Positions 47,001 to 59,000 of a stretch of 64,000 bases of DNA are shown in pieces. This stretch comes from Ophioderma brevispina. Lineage: Eukaryota > Echinodermata > Ophiuroidea > Amphilepidida > Ophiodermatidae. Position 1 is the stretch's first letter. Each line of letters begins with the position of its first letter. The stretch covers positions 1 through 64,000 of the forward strand of contig JAMKCH010084916.1 of assembly GCA_023653785.1 (NCBI GenBank), given 5' to 3'. The notes below the pieces were generated by a model that saw only the letters and a list, made by a program, of their open reading frames with translations, made no database searches and was not told where the DNA came from. The translations under genes and the position numbers were made by a program.

Positions 47001-50000
47001 CAGTTTAAAATATCAAAATCATAGCACCATTCCAACATTTTCTACTGGCATGTTTTCTACCTGGTGATTAAATTGTAAAGTGAAACCACGTCCAAGTGAA
47101 AGCAAATGTTTCCAGCTCTTTCCTGAATTATACTACCAAAATTGTGAGATTGTTCTAATTATACATGTATACTTACGAGATCCAAACTTAGTGCATTTTG
47201 TGCTCAAAAAAGCCATCAGACACCCCACTGCACATTAAAAATTTCGGGCGCCACGCCTAGAAGCGGTACCACGATAGAATCGGTACGCCAAACAATATGA
47301 CGTCACTGGCGACCAGAATCCTTTGCTCATTTTTGTACCTTCCCAAGGGCCCACTTGCGGGGTAAGGGCCTGGATGAGGGTTACTAGTGGGATCATTCGT
47401 AAGATAATGTATAAATAGAAAAGAATCTACAATATTGGTGAGTATATTCTATTTTATGCTTCTAACATTACGAAATGATCCAAAATAGTGCATGACTGCC
47501 CACAATGGTCACTAGGGGGGAGGAAAGTATAGTGAGTATCGTAGTGTAGTGGGGTTCTCCCATGTGTTATTAATGGAAGCTGAAATAATTTGGCCCCATA
47601 GCATTAGCCATATACATAAAGACATGGATAGTATATAATAAAACACATCATATCAAGGTACAGATAAGTTAAACCGGCAATCCTCACCTTATGAGATATT
47701 AATAAATGAGATGCATCCCTCATATTTCTCTGACTGCTCTTTGCTGACAGATGGTTTTGGCCACGGTGTGGTACTAGTAAGACGTCTTCATTTATATATA
47801 TTTTTGAAATGTAGTCGGCGTCCTCCATCTGCTGACTTCCCATAATATAGAAATGTTCACTCCTAAGTGAAAAGCCAAGATGTTGCCTGACTACTTATCT
47901 CCTGAGCATGTGGGTTAAGGGCGAGTTACTGTCCAGTGACGAGGCTTCACTTTTTAATGCATCAGAGATGAGGGAAGGGACACAGCGTGATAATGTTTGT
48001 TTTGTTGCAGGTTGTAAGGTTTTATTGTAGTTATAAAGAGGTGGTCAGGAAATTGAAGAAATACATAGATTCTTCAAAAAGGCAGTGCGGTGGTAATAAT
48101 GTCGGAGACCTCTGACTGGACACCAGCGTTTATCCTCAGATCACCAGTAACACTGGGGTAGTTTGGATAGCTACTATTGGTTGAGGTGATACTGCGTGTC
48201 TGCTGTTTTAGCCATGAAAACCAGCAGAGGAAGTAGAGTAGTAGTAACATTGTGAGAGTCCGATAATCTCCTTTATACTTCTTGTCGGTAGATAACGCAT
48301 GAATTCGGAAAACAACTTCTGGTAGAAGCGGCCATATAGGAGGAATGCTGTCTTCATTGTCACAGGTTCAAAGGAGGAGTGGCTTTGGCAAACGGTTCAA
48401 ACGGGCTCGCCCAGCTACGTTTGGAGGACAATGGAAGATCCCAAGGAGTGAGGTTCCGAATAGTTGGACGTGTAACATTCCTTTAATGGAGATCCGCAGA
48501 GACCGTTATCTTCTCGATCACGTCCCGGGCTATATGCGGATAGTAAAAATGGCAGACAGGTAGTCCCTAATAGGCAAGGCTGGAGATTTTCTTGAAAAGA
48601 GACGTCAGGAAATTAGCCACGTTTCCTACAGATGCAGTATGCGGATCAACTTGTGTTTCTTGCACACCCAGACATGAATCTTCGAATGTAGGGGCTCTCT
48701 ATTGTGATAATGGAGGGGGTAGTCACTCCTTTGTGCTCCCACCAGCCAGGGAGGCAGTTTTCTGTGAAGAGCCCTTGGTTTTGAAGGCGAGCTTGAGAGG
48801 GCGGCCACACAGTCAAGTGTTAGAGCTTTCGTTCTTTGGAGCCGCAACACCTCTTTTGTTTCTTCCGTCAACACAATAGATTTGGCCTTAAAGGAATCAG
48901 TCTTGGATGGTCTTCCAGCATACTGACCAGCCTCAAAAACCAAACCTGACGTGGGCCCAAATGGGCTACAAGCAGCATACTGCATGACCTTGAAGATTGC
49001 TTGAAACTTCGTAAGTACTTTTGCCAGAATTGGTACGGTGGAAGGCGAATGCAATCAGGTTCTCCCATTTTGTAAGCCAGGGGGGGGGGGTCTATCACCC
49101 AGGCTTCTCGTCCGTTTCCAGCCACGTTCAGTATGGGGGAGTTGGTGATTTTGGATGTTCGCAAAAAGATCTACCATGGGCCTGTAAAGTTTTGAAAAAT
49201 CATGTGGCAAATAGCGGCTGTTGAGGGCGTGCCACTCCACGGTTGATTCGAGGTGTAAGCTATCATCTTGGATGTGGATTTCCCTCGGAAAGGATGGTCT
49301 GCGATACAGTTGATAACACCTGGGAGATGTTCAGCCTTGAGGGATTGAGTGATAATGGCACCAAGAGAGGAGGCGGAAGGTGGAGTGCACTGAGGATTAC
49401 TCTTTGTCCTCCCTCGGTGTATTGATTAGGCAACAAAGTGGAAATTGTCTGATCTGATTTTCACTGACTTCCCAAGAATCATTTGTTTGAAAAACGACTT
49501 TGAGCGTGGTTAGACTGCTTGCAACTCTAACTAGAACATTTATATGGAGCTTACTTATATCTAATCTCCCTTTATTCGTGGGATCTCATTGATCTCCCCA
49601 TCATGTCTTCGAGCATCTGTTGTTAAGAAACTTGATGTGGAACCTCCTGGAACTTTTTCCCACCATAAAGATTATTCGGGTTTTGCTTAACCCTCGTAGG
49701 TGTTTGACAATCTTTGGCTTTTTCAACGCGGTACGTGACGGTTTAGATCGTGACGGTAGTTAGTTCTGTAGAACTCCGGAGTGTAGCTGGAGAAAGTCTC
49801 ATCCACAACCTGCCGAAGGGTAGAAGGTCTACCAAACTTGCCATCAACCCTAAGCAGCGGAGCCATAGACGAGCAGGAGATAAATTCCTTTCAGGAATGA
49901 GCAGGATACAATCCCGCAATCTTGAAATTCATCCTGTTCGGGGAAAAGCTTGGCTGTTTTCAAGTCCAAAAATTGCTCCTAGGAACTCCGGTTCGGGGCT

Positions 50001-53000
50001 TGGAATAGACTTGAGAATTCTTAGGTTTATATAAGCCCAGCTCTTTCACGTATTCATATACACAGTTAACTGCTTTAACAGACTTGATTGCTTGGGGCTA
50101 CCATCAACCAATCGTCGAGATAGACGAATATCTGGATTGCCCCCTCCTTCTCAGATGTGCTGCCATTAGTCTTTAATAGTATTTGTAAAGGTAAAGGGGA
50201 GCAGTGAATTTGAAAGACCGAATGGAAATAACTTGGAAGTGATAAGACTGGTTGTCGAAGTGAAGAGAAGCCATTTTGATGAGGGAAGGGAAAAAAACGC
50301 GAACATGGAGTAGGCGTCTGTTTTTAAATCCAATGTCGCCCCGAACAGCCCTTCTTAAAAATCTTTGGATGACCGCTGAAAGGGTTTCCATTATGAAATG
50401 TCTTGGTCGAATAAATCTTGTTCAGAGGGCGTAGATTTATGATAGATCTGAGGTAAAAGCCCAATTTTCCCGCTTTAAAAAATGCAAATCCGCTTTTTTT
50501 CCCGCTTTATAAAAGTTTTCCGAAAAATGCAATTTTCCGGCTTTTTCGCTAGGCATTGAAGATGTTATTGCGGACTTATACTCCTACATAAAGAGCTACA
50601 GGTAAACCTTGCAAAATCCGCGTCGATTGGCCCGGCTAATAATTATGCAGTACATAAATCACGCTTACCGTACAAAGCTTTTACTAGGTTGCAGACTTAC
50701 GCGGCGGCACTGTGGGAATATAGCTCTCCGTCTCCTGATACCTTAGGGGTTCCCAGCATTTCCGCGCACTCCCCCCATTCCTGTCCCTGCCCCCATTTAT
50801 AACTACTTTCTTAGTTTACTCCTACTCTCCCCTAATGTCTCTAACCGCCGCCATCCCATCAAATCTTTGCGAAATGCGCACTAGGTTTTACCATCGCACC
50901 TCTCACATTCCACCCCCTCTACCCCCGCCGCTTCCTAACTTATCTTCTCCGCCCCCGGCCTGTTCTTGACCTCACAAAGCTTCGCGCTCTTATTCTCACT
51001 CTCACTCTTCCACTCTCCCCCCCCATAATTTCTATTGTTATTACAAAATCGGCCTTGACACCCGAGTAAACACGATTCAGTGAGTTAGTTTCACCGTACA
51101 CGTGGTTATTACTTCTTGGAAAATACCGACGAGCTTTTTAGCGTTGAGACTGCGCAAAGCCACATCTTGCAGCATTGACGTCAATTTTCGAAGCAAAATG
51201 GAGTCGGGTCATCATGATCGCAATGTACAGTCAAAGAAGATCACGCTTGGGGCAAAGCGGGTAGCGATCGTCTTTGAGATTATTTTGTGATTGTCTCTCA
51301 GAATTCTAAATCAGGTGGCTTTGGAGATCAATAGGGGTCATGGGCATGCTATTAAAACATTTGCTCATTTTGTCATATTATGAATACAATTGTTATTATT
51401 CGTATAACTTTTACTTAGGGAAAGGGAAGTAAGTTTACCTTTTTTTGAAATCGTTTTCTATCCTTCTCTCAAAAATTGCAATTTTCTGTGTTTACCTCAA
51501 ATTCCGCGAATTTCGCGGAGGAATTTCCGCAACGCGGAAAAACTGTGTGGCTTAGTCTGAGGTCGATGGTTTATTCGGAGCCAGGAAGAAATCGAATAGC
51601 AGCATTCCATAGTCTTCTTTATTGGAAAAATTGCATTCGTTCTTAGCAATTCTTTCACTTCCTTCTTTATAATCACAGCCTTATATAAGGTTCTTTTTTG
51701 GCATAGGCGTATTGCAGAATCTGACTTCATCGGCGGGAGATCGGTAAACGCCAAATGGAACCTTCTGAAATAGTCTGTAGAATCCATTGATCCGAGGGTA
51801 TCGACCGCCACGCCGGGGGGAAAAACTTCAGACGCCCCCCAACTGGCGTCAAAGGTAGGGAGGAGTCAATTGTACTGTCCTCCCATACTCGCGCCACGTC
51901 TGGCGCATCGACGTGGAGTAGGAAGAATAGCTTTCTGAACTGTCTAGAGCTTCTATAGTTGGACTTGATATTTAAAGTCGTAGTCCGACTTCCGGAAGGA
52001 ACCTCTATTCCCTCTATTGGCAGGACCATAGCTGGAGGCAGAGGACCTTCATGCGGTAGCCATAATCCTAAGGTCTGTATTCTTAAGGTCTATATTTGGA
52101 GGAGCCTCTGGGACTTGGGACTATTAGACCTCTTGGCAAGGCTGACTGCCAGCCTTACACGTTTTCTTCCTGAGAAGCTAAACTCGAACACTGATCCTCC
52201 AAAGAGATCTTTTTCTGGAGCGAGTTTAAGGAGAACTTCTGTGGCTGTTAAAATTCAAAGCGTCAACAGCATTCTTTTTCTTCTTAGAGCCACTAATGGT
52301 AAGCAATCTTGTGAAAAGCTATGCAGACCCCCCCCCCCCCACCCCCCCCCCCCCCCCCCACGTGACGAGATCTCTCATAGATAAGGCTCTATCAATAGCT
52401 TCATTAGACAGCTTCTACATTAGGCTCCAATAACCCATTATACTGGTGGCTAAGAGAAAAAAAGGCTACATTCGAAGTTTCTCATACCATAACGGGCAAT
52501 TTGTTCCAAATGGCGGAGATCAGAGTCTTTGCACTCATTCCAAGAATCAAATCTATGGACAGGTTCCTATGTTTCTTAGAAGAACGCCTTCAACACCATC
52601 TGTTTTCTATGGTGAGGGCATTCGCCATGGCCTTGGCTTGCATAAAGTCATTTCATCAGATTCATGTTCTATCCAGCAAGGGTATAGGAACCAAAGGTTA
52701 CAGAGAAGAATCCGTTATCTTCCTCACATTTATGGAAGACTCAGGAATCAATCTTGAGAAGGGGAGAGTCTTCTTCTGATGAAATCAGTCCAAATAGGAC
52801 TTCTGCACCTTATCAATAGTCTGTATTAAGTCTGTGTAACAGGAATGATAGTAGGGCTTCAATACCTGTTTTCTATAATGCTTAGCGGCCCAAACCAAGG
52901 TCCGAAGTTGTAGAATCTTGAGGAGTACAGAATCACATTTTAAGCCATGATGAACCAAAACAGTGCCCAAAAAATGGTTGGCGGCAACATCCTGGAGATA

Positions 53001-56000
53001 GGTAACACTAGATCTCAAAGTCTTACGTCATAAAGGAGTCAACATCGTAATAAGGAGAGCTCCAAAAAGTGCGGAAATTTCTCTAAGTTAGATCCTCAAA
53101 AGATCAGAATCTTGCTCAAAATATACTAGGTGCGCTCTTGACTTGAAGTACCTTGAACTAGATATTGTGCAATGCATCGGAGTAGCTCAGCGATAATGGT
53201 TTTTGAGTAGTTCGGTGGCTTGAACTCGAGGAGAACACTGGTAGGAGCAGGATCAGGTTAGGCTCATTCTGTGATGAATCACTTTTGTTGATTCACAAGA
53301 GGATAATCCTCTATCCAAGTTTTTATCAGATCTAGCACCCTTCGGGATTCAGTACTTCATGTTGCACTGCGGAATTTCTTATCATCAGAAAACCAGATAT
53401 TCTTTAACTCCAGACTTGGAGTAAACAACATTATCATTAAGTTTGCTCATAGAGTAACAGGGACATCAATCAACTTAGATCTGTTCTTGGAAGATCCACT
53501 CTAAGCGGCAAATTTCACTTTCACCAGAGGAACGAGTCGGGCAGAATCAGTTCGCTGAGGAGAAGCCACTGTCTTTTTCTTCACGATAATCAGTCTTGGA
53601 TTTAAGGACATATGAGATGTCTTTTCACTATGTCTTGAACCTGAAAGAATCTTACGGTCATGGGGACTTGGACCGATGCACGTGGAGGAAGATCTGAAGA
53701 GAGAGCCTTAGATCTTCGCGCAGCAGTCATGGAAGCAGAAGTCATGGGATGCTTTCTCTTACTACTTGAACGAACTTGACTTATTAGAAACAGAGGCCAT
53801 CCCTATCTGGGAGAACGACGGCCTCTGCGATGGCTTGTAATGTTCCCTCAGGAAGAATCTCTTTTCGTCCAACATATTAATAATACTTTACTTTCTCTCA
53901 GAAGATCGTCGTTACGGTGGACTATCAATGGATGGCTGCGTATGGGCTGCGATCTCTGCAAGGCGAGCGACCGTCGAAGGAAAGTAGAAGAATGATCCTT
54001 ATCCTTTATGGTATCAGATGAGAGGAACGATTGAAGGAAAACCCTTTCTGGAAGCATGCCGACGGCTGCGGTCGATTGCGTAGTTGGTAGCCGACGAGAA
54101 CAAAACAGGCTGAAGCTGAAGAACGGTGACCCGACGGTTGATTTGTTGAATATGCGGAGGAGGAACGGAAGGAAGTATTTTGTACGGGGCCGACGCGGCG
54201 ACGGCCCGAAGAATGAACTGGAGAACCGGACTGTGAGAACCGGAGAACAACAGGCGACTTGGAAGTATGTGGAGTAGAAACTTCCTTTATCGTTGTACAC
54301 CTCTACATCAACAACTTTAACTGTCTTCGGAGTCGGGAGGAATAGGTCGGACCCTCGTGGAAAAGAATAACTAACTCCGTCAATTATAGTAGCATGTTCC
54401 TTTAAATAAGTTCTCATGACTTGTCGGTTTAACACCATCGGAACACGGCCGTCGGCCTAGTTGGAATAGATTGAGTCACCACCACGGGAAGAGATGCACG
54501 GCCGTCAGGAGGGGTAGAGCCGATCTGGAGATTATCTCTCTCATTTACTATCTCTATATCATTATCATCACTCCCAAAAGCTACACATCTATTACGGAAA
54601 TCGTCCGATTCCCGAGTAGTACCACCGGTACATTTATCAATAACTCTTCATCATCATAGGGTTAACAAAGGCGTTGGAGTTTCACTCGCCGTCGACACGG
54701 AAGTCGCCCTCATCTCATTCTCATACAAACCCATCTGTAGAGCCACGGTCGCGGGGACCCTGAATGAAGTTGTTTATCTTACTCCATGGGTATAAGTGCC
54801 AGACTGATTGGTTAGGTATTGTTAATCATCACTGAACTGCATGAGGCAGAAGTTCTTCCGTTGATTAGACTGTAAGGTAGTCGGATCAACCCGTGAATGA
54901 ATAGACCGTCAAAAACCATGGCGGATTTCTTTATTAATGAGGCCGCACCGTCGGACTACTCAACGTTGAAAATCTTCCAATTCACTGTGAATGGGAAGGG
55001 GGGGATTGACCAGCCAATCGTAAATAATCACTTAATACGCCTGTGTTAACTTCAATAACTGGCCCTTATCTTGACTAACTGCAGGAGTGGCTGGACGGGT
55101 TAAGCCCTATAAAATGTCTGACAGCCTCCGCGGCCACCGTCGTAAACATCGCCTGGCGACTAGATTCAAAGGTAGAACTTGTGTACTCTTGAAATTCTTT
55201 AGGTTGAGAGGTCGGGGGTAGAGATTTTCACCGGCGGATGACCCGGCGGGAGAGGGGAGATGCCCTGAAACGGAGAAGGTTATAGTCTTAGGCCTTATGT
55301 CTTTTAATCCTCGCATATATACATCCAATTCATCAAAGTACTCTGAATCTTCAATTCTGACCACCCTTGTGAAATGTTACAAGGACTATTTCTTGTACAC
55401 ATTTTACATTTCACAAATAGATCTGCGATCTTTGTCGGTCTTAGAAGGAAACTCCTTGCAGCCTGAACATTCTTCGTATCACTCTGGTGTAGAGGCCTGG
55501 ATTCATAGTGCTGCAACATCAAGAAGAAAAAAACATACTTGAACATATTGTTAGGTACAAAAGTGATTCTAAACCTGCGGAGAACCAGGAAAATCCAAAG
55601 GGTGTAACAGAATAAGGCCAGGAAGAAAAGACCGGATGACTGAAGAAACAGGGCACCTCCCCCCCAAAAAAAATTGTCAAAGGAAAAATTTGAGATTTCA
55701 TCGGCATAAGCAGGTAGTTAGAACATTGAAGAACATAAAGACATTGCTGCACCGCGCGCGAGGCTATGGACAAGGGCGAAAAAATGCAAACTAAGGCAAG
55801 GGAGCAGACATGACAAGGGACACACAATCCCATAATGCCCCTGGCGGTCTAAGTGTGGACTGACGTAGGGGGGAGCTAAACATGGCCTAAGGAATAAGCC
55901 CACCTAATACCCGCTCAAGAGAAGCGCGAAACAAGAGGCCTGGGGCTCGCGGGCAACCAATGTAATGGGATTTAACACATATCATATATATCTGATACTT

Positions 56001-59000
56001 CATGTCAACAGCTTCCGAACTCTGAACTGCACCGAATTCTGAACTCCGAATGCCGCATCTTGAAAAAAGTCTTAAAACACTCATCAACACCACCTCATCC
56101 AACTTCCAATCAGCCGTAGATAACGTAGATGATTATCAGATATGAAATATATCGAAAGTCCCAAATAAGTCGGCGATGATTGGGAAAATTATGGTTTAAA
56201 TCCCAGTAAAAAAGTTAACATGGCGCCCCTACTGAGGACACAAAAAGAGCAAAGGATTCTGGTCACCATTACGTAGATGGTTGGCGTTACCGCGCTAGCG
56301 TGGGACCGCTGGTAGGCGTGGGCGCACGAACTTTTTAATGTGGGCAGTAGGGGTGTCTGATGGCTGTTTTGAGACACAAAAAAATGCACTATAGTTGGAT
56401 CATTTCGAATGTATAGAATGCATAAAATAGAACGGTTGGAGATTATTAAAAATTGCTGCTCTTTTACTTACCGCTCTCACTTTATCCATATACGCTGCTA
56501 CTGAAGGACCCCACTTTTTGATAGCAAAAATAACCATGGCAAATATGCCGATACCGTGCATGGTCTCCGGTCCCAGTATGTAGATTTCTTTGTTGAGTAG
56601 GTACAAGACCAGCCCTGTACCAAACACATATGGACCTGGACACACAAGAGTAAGTACATTGTAACAATTACAATCTAAGAATTAAAATGGGTAGAAATTT
56701 AAGGCATTGTACTTGGGCAGTTTTTAATGTATCTTTGAGAATCTATTTTAAGATGGATTGAAGTGTGACTTCAATGTGAAAGAATTTAAGTTTTGAACCT
56801 CTCATTCTCAAAATGGATGAATTAAAAAAATACCCTTTTTAAAGCGACTTTCAAAATGAATATTTTCATGAGGGGTCCATACACAAACATGTGATTAGGA
56901 ATGGAACACAGGGTCTTGCATCATGTGGGAATGTATTTTAAAGGTGCAATGAGAGATTTCGAATAACAGGTGTCCCTAAAAAAATGTGAAAATTCTATTT
57001 TTTGCACTGGTGTAAAGCAAAAATATCCACAATCTGAAACGATTAAGCTGAGAACGGTTCTTTGGTACAAAAATTGTGAAATTTTAATTTCCATATATAG
57101 GAGAGGGAAATATAGCCTGTTTTCTATTGAAATCAAGCATAACAAATCACCTTTTGTTTCATTTTCAGTTATTCTGTAGCCAAATAAAGGTAGGGGAATA
57201 TATAGCGTGTCTGTATGAAAATCACTGCTATCACAGAAAATATAGACGACTTGAAATTTCTTGTTGCACCTTAATAGCGGTTACTCTTAAGTTTTCATAA
57301 AAGGGTCGAGTAAAGATGCACTCCACACCACCCCAGTGCAATCCTTGCAGAATGCAATAATTTGTGATGCATTATGGGCTGACTTGGAAAAAGAAGGGCT
57401 TCAGAAAAGTCAATGAGTTTCTTTAACATTTAATTGAAAGTGGTAATTCTAGACATTTAACATATGGAAATTCATGCACGTTAAAGTAGAAAACAAGTTC
57501 AGTTGCAGATTGTGAGGCAAAAGGGACCTCCCACAAGTTGAGTGATCAAAAATCCTGTAATGTGGTCTAGCAGGGAGGAAGAGACTCCAAGAAAAGATAA
57601 ATCTGACCCCCTCTTTCATGAGGAAGACATACAACACACACCGCACAACAGTTGCAAAGTGTCCTGACCAGAATATAGCTAGCGGCCCACAAAAAGTCAT
57701 ACACCTCAGGGGGTAAGTTGCATCTGATAAACAGAGCATTTTTCACGACTTGTATCCCTAAAAACGTGAATGCAAGGTATTGAATTGCAAGTGTAAGCCA
57801 TCAGGGATGGAAAAATGCCAAATTCCCAGTAACAACAATCAAAATTTCCCTTCCACTTCTTATGTATTTCTTTATTTACATGACAAAAAATTCCTTCTAT
57901 AGCAAGAGTTCCGGGAACAGGTTACCAGTTCCGGCATTTTTCCATGATCTTGGTAGAGCCAATACCACTTTTTCATCACCTAATAGCAAAAATTATTCGG
58001 CTTTTGTTTATACGCGCGTGAAATTCATTTTATGCGCACGCTTTGTTTGCCACAAGTGTTGACGCCGCATGTACTCACGCACTGCCATCTGCTGGGTAGT
58101 GTTGCTTGCAGTTGTGTCCGCACTATTTATATCAATTCGCGTGTTGAAAGAGTCTTGGCAATTTGGTGATTTGAACAAAAGTTCACCTACTAGGCCAGTC
58201 AAAATAGAATGAATGCTGCCTTAAACCCAACACGAATTGCGCAACGAATCAATTCCAACAGAATTGTATTTGAGATACCTTAAAAACAACATATCAAACG
58301 TCTACTAAACATCACGGAGTGGAACATATATGTTAAGGGGTAAGGTTTATACAGGGGTCAAAATATGAAAAAGTATCAAAACGGTCGAAAAGTATGCACG
58401 TGTTCGTTACATTTCCAGGATAAAAAAGGTATAGTTTGCCATATGATGCAGGTTGTAGTTCAATTAGTTATGAGTCAAAATAAGGTTCAAGGTCACAATG
58501 GGGGTAAATTTTCAGATATATCGTTCGTTATAAAACTGGTGTCAAATTGTTAGTCTAATAGTTACAGAACCGAAAATAAACTGGTTGCACCATCTATAAA
58601 TGCGTTGCATAATTGGAACGCAAACTGTGAGTAGGGGGCTACAGGGTCTATGGAGGTACAGTCATTAGCTCTGTAATTCCTATATAGAAAGTTCAAACAA
58701 AGAATCTATTACATACTTATCTAGTGGGACAAATTTAACAGTTACAAACCAGTCGATCACAAATCGGGACCATTCTATGAAATTTTCACACCAGGATGAC
58801 CCGTGAAACTGTTAGGAGCCGATTGTACTAAAAACTATAACGCATAGATAGTGGCAAACTATACCTTTTTTAAACCATAGGAGTAGCCCAAAAATTGGTA
58901 CATCATTTAATCAATTCGAAAAATTCTAATTTTTTACCTGTCAAATGTTGCCCTTTATTTCTACATGTTCCACTGGTTGATTTTGGTAGACTTTTAATAT

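Larger units (their letters stand above)
43172..47270. repeat. 4.1-kb tandem duplication, copy 2
   Basis: Repeats copy 1 in the same orientation, starting at GGCCAAAACGGAA and ending at ACGCCTAGAAGCGGTACC. The copies meet without spacer. Its ATP5PB exons are broken. Confidence 0.93.
48290..55550 (-). mobile_element. DIRS-like retrotransposon 3, in an ATP5PB intron
   Basis: About 7.2 kb including a 1.1-kb insertion, so about 6 kb of its own, the usual size of DIRS elements. Minus-strand order: ORF1-like (about 55.5-52 kb), GGRL..W motif and RT lead-in (about 51.95-51.65), RT (51.6-49.75, split by the insertion), RNase H to recombinase linker (about 49.2-48.9) and recombinase (to about 48.3, C-terminus lost). 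Frameshifts throughout. Same strand as ATP5PB. The outer limits are set by loss of recognisable motifs, not by terminal repeats. Confidence 0.8.

Noticed and set aside
52446..52779. Overlapping plus-strand ORFs of about 100 codons
   Set aside because: They lie opposite the DIRS-3 ORF1-like region and match no known family.
57449..57739. Minus-strand ORF of 96 codons in an ATP5PB intron
   Set aside because: No homology recognised, no convincing splice sites, and not needed by the exon phases of ATP5PB.
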